Part shown: one piece after another, positions 26,101 to 38,100 of the stretch | Layout of the letters: every line of letters begins with the position of its first letter | How positions within the stretch are numbered: position 1 is the stretch's first letter | Assembly: GCA_027186245.1 (NCBI GenBank) | Contig: CP114496.1 | Location: 3,045,501 to 3,109,500 of the forward strand | Direction: 5' to 3' | Length of the DNA: 64,000 nucleotides | Origin: Coriaria nepalensis | Lineage: Eukaryota; Streptophyta; Magnoliopsida; Cucurbitales; Coriariaceae | Position numbers and translations under genes: made by a program | Notes under the pieces: model-generated | What the model was told of the DNA's origin: nothing | The model's input: the letters and a program-made list of their open reading frames with translations, nothing else | Databases searched by the model: none

Positions 26101-29100
26101 GTTCCTTTACATAGCAAGGAATAGATTGCTCAAATATGCAAGATAGTCAATCAAACTAAAGTTTCTAACTCATGTTTCCTTGCCCAAAAAGGTAGTTCAT
26201 CTGTTGCCTTTACTTATTTTTCAAATATAGCACCATGGATCATTGACTCTGATGCCTCTGACCACATGACAAATCTACCTCATATTTTCTCCTCTTATAC
26301 TCCTTGCCCTAATAATCTTACTATACGTATAGCTTATGGTAGTCTAACGCTAGTTGTAGGAAAAGATTCAATTGTCATTTCAAAGAATCTTATTCTGAAA
26401 TTTGTCCTACATGTGCCAAAGCTATCTTGTAGCCTTTTATCCGTTAGTAAACTCACTAAAAAGATTCTAACTATTATGTCACATTTCATGCTTCTCACTG
26501 TGAATTGAGGATCTGCATTCGGAGAAGATGATCGGCAGTGCTAAGATGGTTGATGGACTCTACTACCTTGATGATGCAACTTTCAAAAGTGGACAAGCTA
26601 ATTTTGCACTTTTTAGTAATAATTATATTTCTGTTACAGATCAAATAATGTTATGGCACTATAGGTTAGGCTATTCTAGATTTCCTTATCTTAAATAATT
26701 GTTCCCATCTTTGTTTAAAGAAATCAATTTGAATTCATTATCTCTTGACCATGAAACTTGTCAACTATCAAAACATCGTCGTGCTATCTATAAATCTCAT
26801 GTCTATCAATCATCTAAACCTTTTTATCTAGTTCATAGTAACATTTGGGGACCATTTCGAGTGATGACTATTTCTGGTTCTAGGTGGTTTATCACATTCA
26901 TAGATGACCATATTATAATCTGTTGGGCAAATTTGTTAAAAGAGAAAGCAGGGCCTGCAAAGGTGTTTAAATAATTCTATTCTATCATTGAAAACCAATT
27001 CCAAACGCAAATTTAAATTCTTAGTACTGACAATGGGAAAGAGTGCTTCAATTCCATTCTTAGTAAATTCCTAGTGGAAAAATGGATAATTCACCAATCT
27101 ACTTGTACTCATACTCCACAACAAAATGGGATATCTAAGAGAAAAAATAAACATTTGTTGGAGGAAACTAGGGCACTTATGTTTACTATTGAGTGTTCCT
27201 AAATATCTATTAGGAGAGGCTATTCTTACTGCTACATATCTTACAAACAAAATGTCAACTAGGGTCTTAGATTACCAAATTCCAGTTTAAAAATTTTATG
27301 CAACGTATCCCCACATTAGGATTCTTACCCCTTTACCACCTAAGATCTTTGGGTGTATAGTGTTTGTCCATATTCATACACCCAACCAGTCTAAGTTTGA
27401 TCCTAAAGCTGAAAAATGTATCATTGTTGGTTACTCTCTAAACCAAAAGGGGTATAAATGCTATAATCCTACATCAAAAAAATTATTTGTAAGCTCGTAT
27501 GTGATATTCTTCGAGGATACATCATACTTCACCAAAAATACTCCTCAGGGGGAGAGTAACTCTAGGGAAGAAGATCAGTTTTGGGAAACACAAACTGCCT
27601 TACCTTTGCCTTTGCCAAATGTACCTCAGTCATAGATTATGTTTGACCTTATGTATAGAACCAAATATTATAGATTATGTTTCAAGGGGAGAGCCACTAC
27701 CAAAATTGCAGGAATATCTTTTTGTGTACTCTCGGAAGAAACAAAATCAAAGAAAAGACCATCAACCTCCTACACCCCAAGATCCTCCTTTGAATGAAGA
27801 CAACATGGATGAAATAGGTATATCAGTTCCTAACTCTCAAACTTCTAATCTAGATATTCCTATTGCTCTTAGAAAACAAACTCGTGCTTATACAATGCAC
27901 CCTATTGCAAAATATGTGTCATATCACAAGTTATCACCAAGCTCAAAAGCCTTTACCACTAGCCTATCAAATGTTTCAATTCCTAGAAACATACAGGAAG
28001 CATTGAGCCAACCTGAGTGGAAGGCTGTTGTTCTAGAGGAAATGAGGGCCCTTGAAAAGAACAAAACATGGGAAGTTGTTAATCTACCTGGTGGATACAA
28101 CAATGGGCTGCAAGTGGGTGTTTACTATCAAATACAAAGCTAATGGAGAAATTGAGAGGTACAAAGCAAGATTAGTAGCTAAAGGTTTTACACAAACCTA
28201 TGGAATTGATTACCAAGAAACGTTTGCCCCAGTTGTTAAGGTAAACTCCATTAGAATCTTATTGTCTCTCGCTGCTAATCTTGAGTGGCCCCCACAATAG
28301 TTAGATGTGAAGAATGCATTCTTAAATGAAGAAATTGAAGAAGAAGTGTTTATGGAATCTCCACCTGGTTTTGAAAGGCAATTTGGGGTAGAGAAAGTGT
28401 GCAAGCTCAGAAAGGCACTCTATGGGTTGAAGTAGTCATTTAGGGCTTGGTTTGATCGTCTCGCCAAGGTTGTGAAGAGCCGTGGATACCATCAAAGCCA
28501 AGCCAAGCTGATCATACTATGTTCATTAAACACTCTAAGAAGGGAAAAATTGACTGGAAGAGTTGGGAAATCTGAAACTATTCCTTGCAAAGGAATTTAA
28601 AATAAAGGATCTCGGATCACTAAAGTATTTTTAGGGAATAGAGTTTGCACAGTCAAGAAGGGACATTTTTATGTCTCAAAGGAAGTATGTATTAGATCTA
28701 CTTTAGGAGACTAGACTTCTTGGGTACAATCCTATTGAAACTCCTATGGAGGCTACTTTGAAACTAGAGGTAGCTAGCTCATATCAAGTTCGAGACAAAG
28801 AGCAATTCCAAAGACTGGTTGGGAGACTTATTTATCTCTCACACACTAGATCAGACATTGCTTTTGCAATAAATGTGTTAAGTCAATTTATGCATTCACC
28901 TGGAGATGAGCACATTGAAGCAACTTATAGGGTTCTCAAGTATTTAAAGGGAAAACCTATAATGGATTACTATTTGGTAATCACGGCCATCTCAAAATCG
29001 AAGCATTTACAGATGTCGACTGGGCAAGGAGTGTGATGGACAGAAGGTCAACTTCAAGTTATTATACTTATGTTGGTGGAAATCTGGTAACATGGAGGAG

Positions 29101-32100
29101 CAAAAAATAGACAATGGTAGCAAGAAGTAGTGCTAAAGCTAAGTTTAGAGTTGTTGCTCATGAAATATATGAATTGTTATGGCAAAGAAAACTACTTAAA
29201 GATCTTAAGGTATCAAGTCCTATGCCTATGAAACTCTACCGTGATAACAAAGCAACAATTGATATTGCCCATAATCCAGTATAGCAAGATAAAACTAAAC
29301 AGGTGGAGATTGATAGACACTTTATAAGTAAAGTTAGAAGAAGTTGTGGTGTATATTTCATACATTCCTACAGAAGAACAAGTGGCAGACATATTCACTA
29401 AAGATCTTCACAAGACTCAGTTTGATAGATTTATAAGCAAGCTAGAATTACAAGACATCTTTGATCTAGCTTGAGGGGGAGTATGAAAATATTAGAGAAT
29501 TACTAGATTATAGGAGTTATTCCTTATTAGATAATTAGAGATATTGCCTTCTAGTTTGTGGGGATGAGATTGTATACTATAATTAGAATTAGAATAGGAT
29601 ACCTCTCGATATATATAGCCTAATACATAAGCTGTAACAATTAAGTTTAATAGAAGAATCATTCAACTTACGTTTTCACTTTAGTATCTTTCATTTATAA
29701 TTTAAAAGGTCACTCTCAATATATATAGCCTAGTACATAAGCTGTAACAATTAAGTTTAATAGAAGAATCATTCAACTTACATTTTCACTTTAGTATCTT
29801 TCATTTATAATTTAGAAGGTCACATACTTCTAGTATCTTTAGTATCTTTCATCATGCATGAAATTTTTGAGTGACTCTTAGCACTGTGATAGGACGACCA
29901 AGTACGTTTAGGAACTGTGAATAATTCAAATTAATTTAAGTAACGATACTACTATTCTGCTGTAAATGAATTTCAAACCTGTTGCTCTAATTGGCGATTG
30001 CGCTCTTCAAGTCTTCTTATTGTTGCTTGCTGGTTCTTTAGATGAGCTGCTTCAGTTCTGAACTCCTCCAGCTCAAGTTTCATTTTCCTGTTTTCAGATT
30101 CTAGTTCTGACAATTTCAGATCTTGCTCCTGAATAGAGAAAAAAATGCATTACCTACATAAAAACAGACTGACAAAGTACACAATCCCAGAGAGCACATA
30201 TACATTTATTGAGACGTCCCAGGAACAGTACAAAAAAGCCACTGATACATTAAATATTCTCCTTTGTCGAGATTCATCTGCATTTGTGCATATATAACTG
30301 GGAATAAGAGTTGCCTGTTTCATAGTATATTAACCGGATCTCTTATCTTAGGTGGGGTCATTCTGGTTAAGTAGTAGAGTTGCACATTTAAAAGAGATCA
30401 TCCTGATCTTGTGGAGCACTTAAATGGAACACATTGCACTTACAGCAATTGAAGCCAAAGCAGGATATGGGTCTGGAGCCTCGTAAAGTTTTTGATAGAT
30501 GTTGAGGAAAGCATTTTCTCCAAATTTAGCCCTCTTGGTAAGGTTATCAACTTCTTCTTGATAACCCTTAAGTAGAGAATTAAACAAATTTAGCTTTTCC
30601 TCTGGTGAAGCTTTCTTGAAATCTGCCCGAAATAGATATTATAAACAAGAATACCATCATAATCAGGTAATATTGAAAGTAAGTTAGATAGAAAGAAAGA
30701 GTACTAAATTGGTGCAAACAGGCCTTCTCAGTCTTGAAACTTAAGAGTTCTCTTTTCACCCATCATTTTTGACATGTTCCTTTATTAAATTACAAAATCT
30801 TAAGGTGAATTTTGACAGGTAAGAATTCTCTTGTGACCTCCCTGATAGGGAATGAGAGTATTTCGTTAGTGTTTCCTGTTAGATTATGGGTATTTAGTTA
30901 AATTCACTTAGTTTCCTTATTTATTGGTGCCTATTTCACTTAGTTTCCTAGTTTGATAAGAAACTTGGGCAGCAAGTAATTTCCTTATTTTATTACGTCT
31001 TTGAGATAGTTTCCAAGATTATTTGGAAGTATTTTGGTTACTTTCCTATACGTATTAGATTTTCTTGTAAATTCTTACAGTTCTCTAAAAATTGTAGCCT
31101 GTGGGAATAATTTTAATAACAACAATGATATGAATAAAAAATTAGTTAGAGTTTTCTCTATTTTATGGAAAGGTGATGCATCGATAAGTGTGAGGCTTTT
31201 TTTCTAGGTGTGCATCCTAAAAAGCTGATAGTTATATTTTTTTGTTAATCCCTATCCCTATACTAGTTTTCCTTTATGCATCCTACGACAATTAGTGTAA
31301 TATTTTTGGTTTGAAATGGCTCCTCCTAGTGAGACTAGTTATCGGGGAAGATTGACCAACGAGCGATGTAGCTAAATACTTTTTAGGCTTCTTGCAAACT
31401 TCGAACAGATAAAGCTATGGTTGACTAACGTCAAAAATTGGATTCCACAATATATTGCACATCAAACGGTAGTAGGCATAAACATGTAAAAGGAATCTTT
31501 AACAACAGTGAGAAAGATGTCAAAATTGAAGAGTATGCGTGTGAAGGTTAAGAACTTGAAAACTTTTGATTTGGAATCTAATGAAGATACTTGCTAAGAG
31601 AATAATAAAAGACAATGGCAAAATCCCTGATTGGAAATTGTTAGGAAATAGTCAATAAAGGAAAGATACTCATAGCTATTGTCTCTCCTAGAATAGTGGG
31701 CTTATGGTTAGGCTAGAATAAAGGATTACCATTCATGTATAGATATGACTTTTTTATTCCTATTTTTTCTCCTCTATAACCTTATATATAGCTGATGAAA
31801 AACAGAACCTACATTTTTCATGGTATCAGAGCCATAAGGCAGTATTTTTCTAGCCTTCATTGCCAAACCCTATATCAACCTTGAATTTTCAATACGTCGG
31901 ATGATTCAACCACGACTGCTCACTATGAGGAGATTATCCCTCACCATGAGTCAAACAACCTGCAACAAATTCAACCAGTATAGGTTGAATGGGAAAAACT
32001 ATCTGAAATGGTCTCAATTTATCCGGACCTACTTAAAAGGTAGAGGGAAACTCAGCCTCTCCTAGAAATGAAACCGAAGGAGGAAGATCCGAGATTTCCA

Positions 32101-35100
32101 GCATGAGATGAAGCTGATTCGGTGATTATGTCATGGCTATGGAGTTCGATGCATCCTGATATCAGTGACACTTGCATGTTCCTATCAACGGCCAAGAAAA
32201 TTTGGGATGTCGTTAATCAAACATACTCCAAAGCTCGTGATGCAACACAGGTGTATGAGATCAAAGTCAAGACGCAAGGAACAAAACAGGGTAGCAAGAC
32301 TATTACTAAGTATGCAAACGTCCTAGAGAGCTTGTGGCAGGAACTAGATCACTACCGATGCGTTAAAACTAAATGTTCAGAGGATGCTGCAATTATAAAA
32401 TAATTTATTCAAAAAGATCGAGTTTATGATTTTCTTGCAGGACTTAATGCTGAGTTTGATCAGGTTAGGGTGCAGATCCTTGGTAAGGAAGACGTACCAT
32501 CTCTAAAGGAGACTATTTCAATCATTAGGGCTGAGGAAAGTCGTCGGGGAATCATGCTTGACCCTAAGAACATAGAAGGATAAGCTATGGTAACAAGACT
32601 AGGCCAACCTTCAATTCAAGAAGGAGGGAAGGTAGATTTACCAAGGTATTCTGGACAAGACAGCAAGGATGGCCTATGGTGCACCTATTGCAAAAAATCT
32701 AAACACACGAGAGAGAAATGTTGGAAGCTAAACGGCAGTCGATGAGCGCATCAAAGACATCAAAATCAATCCCATTTAACCACAAGTCAAATGAGTCAAG
32801 AACAACCACATGATCGCAATGAGTTCAAAAAGGAGGAGATTAAGAACTAAGGTGGCTATTAGAAAAGCTGGAGAAGCCTAGTGGTGCATGTTCTATTGCA
32901 CTCTCAGGCCAGTTTCCTACTTCTCATGGACTAAATGTATCAAATAATGCTATTGGGAATTTATGGATTATTGACTCTGGAGCCACAAACCACATGACTC
33001 ACTCTTCTCTAATATTTCGAACTTATACTCCCTGTCCTAGCAATAGAAAAATAGTCATTGCAGATGGTTCTCTTACTATTGTAGCAGGTGTAGGTGACAT
33101 TCATCTTAATTCATCTTAATTCATCTCTTACACTAAGAAATGTTCTTCATGTTCCCAAATTATCCACCAACCTTATTTCCATTCAAAAACTTACACATTA
33201 CATGAAATGTAATGTTGTTTTCTATCCTTCTTGCTATATATTTTAGGACCAGGATTCGAGGAAGAGGATTGGACTTGCTAGGGAAAGGAATGGACTCTAC
33301 TATCTTGAAAATTCTTGCATTTCAAATACTGTCACAAAGAAATTATCTATGACATTGTTATCATCATCCAATAAAGACACTATTTGGCTTCATCATCTTA
33401 GACTTGGTCACCCATCTTTTGGAGTTTTGAAAAATATGTTTCCTAATTTATTTAAAGGATTCAGTGATGAATTTTTCCATTGTGATGTGTGTAAGTTAGC
33501 TAAACACAAACGGGTACCGTTTCCTATTAGACATGAAAGAACTCTAACCTCGTTTTCCTTGATCCACAGTGATATATGGGGACCATCTACAGTCCTAAAC
33601 CTAACAGGTTCACGATGGTTTGTTTCATTTATTAACTGCACACGACTCTCTTGGATTTTCCTTCTTAAGTCTAAATTGGATGTGAGCAGTATACTTCCCA
33701 TCTTCCACACCATGATCAAAAAACGGGGATGCAAGTGGGTGTTCACAGTAAAATACAAGTCTGATGGCTCTCTAGAGAGATACAAAGCTAGACTTGTGGC
33801 GAAAGGATATACTCAAACCTATGGAGTTGACTATCAAGAGACATTCGCTCCAGTAGCAAAAATGAATACTATAAGGATTTTACTATCACTAGCAGCTAAC
33901 TTCTATTGGCAGCTAGAGCAATTTGATGTAAGAAATGATTTCCTTCAAGGTAACTTGGAAGAGGAGATAAATATGGATATCCCCCCAAGCTTCAAGGGAA
34001 ATCTAAGCAACAACAAAGTATGCAAATTGAAGAAAGCATTGTATGTCCTCAAGCAATCACTTAGGGCCTGGTTTGGGAGATTTGCAAAGGTTATGCTGGA
34101 CATAGGGTACAAACAAAGTCAAGGAGATCATACACTTTTCATAAAACATTCAGGGGGAGTCGCAGCCTTGTTGGTTTATGTAGATGATATAATTATAACA
34201 GGTAATGATGCAAAGGAGAAGGAAGCCTTAAGGAGATGTTTGGTAAGAGAGTTTGAAATAAAAGAGCTTGGAAGATTGAAGTACTTCCTAGGAATCAAAG
34301 CAGCCCATTCTAAAGAGGGCATCTTTATTTCACAACAAAAATATGTGACTGATCTCTTAAGGGAGACAAGGAAGTTAGCTTGTAAGCCCATTTCCACCCT
34401 AATTGATCTGAATCATAAACTAGGGAAGGCACATGAAGATCCAGTTGTGGATAGGGAATCATATCAAAAACAGGTAGGAAAGCTCATATATCTTGCTCAC
34501 ACAAGACCAAATATTGCATATGTTGTGAGCGTAGTTAGCCAATTCATGCATAACCCGAAAGAAGTTCACCTACAAGCAGTCTTCAGGATATTGCACTACA
34601 TAAAAGGTAATCCGGGCAAGGGAATTCTATTTAAAAGGAATATTGGGTTAGTTCTCAAGGCATACACCGATGCAGATTATGCAGGTTCTCTCATTGATAG
34701 ACAATCCACTACGGGATACTGCACATTTCTAGGGGGTAATCTTGTGACATGGAGAAGTAAGAAGTAGAATGTGGTGGTAAGATCAAGTGCAGAAGCAGAA
34801 TTCAGGGCAATGGCTCAAGGAGTATGTGAATTACTATGGATAAAGATCATTTTAGAAGACTTAAAGATCAAATGGGCAGAACCAATGAGATTATTTTGTG
34901 ACAACAAATCAGCCATCAATATTGCACACAATCATGTCCAACATGACAGAACAAAGCATATTGAAGTGGATAGGCATTTTATCAAAGAAAAATTGGATAG
35001 TGGATTAATTTGTACTCCTTATGTCTCAACAAACAATCAATTGGCAGATGTACTCACAAAAGGACTTAGCAACTCAATGTTTCAAGGATTTGTCTCCAAG

Positions 35101-38100
35101 CTGGGAATGCAAGATGCATACTCTCCAGCTTCAGGAGGAGTGTTAGGAAATAGTCAATAAAGGAAAGATACTCACAGCTATTGTCTCTCCTAGAATAGTG
35201 GGCTTATGGTTAGGCTAGAATAAAGGATTACCATTCATGTCTAGATATGACTTTTTTATTCCTATTTTTTCTCCTTTGTAACCTTATTATATATAGCTAA
35301 TGTAACCTAGTAAAAGTAAGAAAAACAGAACCTACATTTTTCAAAAATGCATTTTGGTTTTTTTAGTACAAAAAATCAAAAATAGGTAATAATTAGGGAA
35401 CAACTTCTGACACAATTTTTTGCCCCCAATAATATGCATTTTCCCTTGAGCATACCCAAATTTGGCAATTATTTTAACATTTTGTTACCTTACACCTGTT
35501 TGACAATTATTTTCAAGTTTTAAAATGTAGAAATATGTTTTAAAATGTAGAAATATGTTTTAAAATGTAAAAACATACTTTTAAAAGTATATGATTAAGG
35601 AGAAGTTAAAAAAACAAGAAATCATTGAGCATGACATTAGCAAAATTCCTAGGAAATTTGCATAATTGAGTTTGGTAGGTGGCCCACTCAATATATTAAA
35701 GGAACAAAATAAATAAATAAAATTAAAGACTATGTTTGGGACGATTCCCTAGGTGGGAATGGAATTAAAATGAATACCATTCATCCATTTGGTTCAATTC
35801 CTAGTATTGCCGAGAGATTTTCATTCCTTCGGGGGGTGAAAAAACAATTCTCTCATTTCTTTTAAAACAATTGCCTTTTGGTGGGAATGAAATTGGTCAT
35901 TCATTTACACGGCGGGGTCTTTTATGTAGTATTTAAATTGTGTTGTGGCTTGGGCAAATTTTGAAATTTTCTTTTCTTCAACCTCAAAAAACGCCACTAA
36001 GTTTGGTTAAGCACGGAATCAAAATCATTCTTTACCAGTCATTCTCTATACAATCAAACAGACGCAATAAAATCACTAATCCAATGCTCATTTCTTCCAT
36101 TCCCATCCTCATCAAGGGAATCAAACCAAATGTCTTCTATGGGTCCTGATTCTCCGACACTTTATTGCCCGAGGATGAGACTTATCCAACTAAGGGAGAA
36201 TGATGGGGGATGAGAAAGCCCTCACACTTGAATATTTACATGTTGTTGAGAATGGTTTTCATTTCTTAAGGGGGTAAAAAAATGATTCTCTCATTTCTTT
36301 TAAAACAGTTGTTTTTCGGTGGGAATGAAATTGTTCATTCATTTATCTTTTATGTAGTATTCAAATTTTGTTGTGGCACTTAGGTAATTTTTTAAACTTT
36401 CTTTTCTTTAACCTAAAAAAAACCACTAAGTTTGGTTAAGCATGGAAAAAAAATCATTCTTTACTAGTTATTTTCTCTGCAACCAAACAGACGCAATAAA
36501 ATCACTAATCCAATTCTCATTTCTTCCATTCCCATTCTCATCAAGGGAATTGAACCAAATGCCCCCTAAGGGTCCTAATACTCCAACACTTTATTGCCCG
36601 ACTATGAGACTTATCCAACCAAAGGAGAATGATGGGGGATGAGAAAACCCTCACACATGAATATTTAAATTTCATATCATCTAAATTTAAGCAGTCGCGA
36701 CAAGAGTATTTGGTTAAGATTTCCTTATTCTATTTTGGGTCTTCATTAGTATGCTTTGTTTGTTCGAGTTCACTTAGTTTCCTAGTCTAATAGGAAACTT
36801 CGGCAACAAGAATTTCCTTATTTTATTATAAGTCTTCTAAGATTATTTTCTAGATTATTTACATGTCTTTTGGTAAGTTTCTTAAGCATATTAGGCTTCC
36901 TTATCATTTGTTGTAGTTCTTTATAAATTGTAACCTACAGGCTTATTCTGAATAACTATAATGATAAAAAAAGAATTTGATTTGAGTTTTCTGAATCATA
37001 TGAAAGTGTGAGACTTTCTCTTCCAGGTGCAATTGCTAAAACACGTGTGAGGCCTAGATCTTATTAGTGTTAGGCTAGTGGTCAATTTAGTTGTTTATTC
37101 TCTATCCCTATCCCTATCCCTATACCATTTTACCTTAATTGTCCTATATCACGCCCTTTTCCTCATTAATTTCAAAGGTATAGTCTGATTACACTTGACA
37201 TACTTCTGGTACTTTCGGCAAGCTTTCGTCGATTTTTCTGGCTATTTTCCTGATTTTCAGCTATCCGAAGTCCTTGCTCATCCAAAACGCATTTTTCTTT
37301 CTCCAAATCAAAAGCTGTAGATGAGAAAACAAGCAATGATATCAGCAGAATGCTCTATTAATTTCACTGATGGGGTGAGCATATTTTCTAGTACAAGATC
37401 TATACAAAATGGTTTGAAATAGGAAGATGGACAAGAGAACAATGAAATATGATTAGTAGTACTACGCACACAAACACACAGATTAGGCAGTGTAACACAC
37501 AGTACCCCACTGTCATACGTAGGTAATAGGTGTAACACGAACACATCAAATGGGGTAACTCTCACAAAGCCATTCTCCGTCATAAAGTATTTGGACAATG
37601 CATTTGTGTTAAAATAGTCATAATCATCAGATTCACCAACTCAAATACCACACATGTTTTAAACTATAACGATATAATAAATATATGGAAGAGAACAAAA
37701 GCACATCTGTAATTCATATATTTTATTTCCAAAAATTTGGGACAAATAGCACTGATCATATCTTCTTCTTCTGCACGTTTGTTAACGTACAATCATGTAC
37801 AAAATTTAAGATTTTAAGCTGAAAAAAGAAAAGAATACATCAATAAAAAAACCATTCCCCTGTTCTTTTCCGATGGGTATCATAGGGATGCTGTATAATA
37901 CGACTCTCAGACAAATGATTAGCAGGAAAAAGATGTATATGAGGTCATAGAAAACACCACAAAACTAATTTATAAATAAACATTTATGTATGTAAACATT
38001 ATATATTGTACCACCTGAAAAATTAATGTAAGCTACAGAATGGATTAAAACCTTATTTATAGGTATGAAGTGTGCTAAAGTCTAGTTGCCATAAACATAC

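Larger units (their letters stand above)
24941..29678 (+). mobile_element. Copia-3, old Ty1/copia retrotransposon in CASP intron 4
   Basis: A left LTR-like block (about 24941-25137, ending TTTACA) is followed by TGGTATTAGAGTTAGGG, a decayed primer-binding site. A right LTR (about 29484-29678, ending TTTTCA) is preceded by a gagggggag polypurine tract. The two blocks align along their length but are strongly diverged, more so than in Copia-1, 2 or 4, so this looks like the oldest of the four or a recombinant. No target-site duplication could be identified. Protein similarity to Copia-1 (for example the region before the RT domain) suggests the same lineage. Antisense to CASP, between exons 4 and 5. 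Confidence 0.85.
31639..35343 (+). mobile_element. Copia-4, youngest copia element, nested in an older element
   Basis: LTRs 31639-31820 and 35141-35343 begin TGTTAGGAAATAG and end ACATTTTTCA. They differ mainly by an about 20 bp block present only in the right copy and a handful of substitutions, which makes this the most recent of the four insertions. The flanks GAAAT (31634-31638) and AAAAT (35344-35348) are a target-site duplication with one change. TGGTATCAGAGCC follows the left LTR. Antisense to CASP. Confidence 0.93.
30877..37151 (+). mobile_element. Older LTR retroelement in CASP intron 2, host of Copia-4
   Basis: Two diverged direct repeats look like an LTR pair: about 30877-31290 and about 36711-37151. 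They share, in order, 'ttcacttagtttcctag', 'aatttccttattttatta', 'attgtagcct/attgtaacct', 'gtgtgaggct/gtgtgagact', 'ctatccctatccctata' and ends CCTACGACA / CCTATATCA. The interior starts with a possible gag beginning ([11 protein letters not shown], near 31317) that soon hits stops. Copia-4 and a duplicated repeat fill the rest. No target-site duplication or clear polypurine tract was seen, so ends are approximate. The right end lies only about 50 bp from the splice donor of CASP exon 2. Confidence 0.5.
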
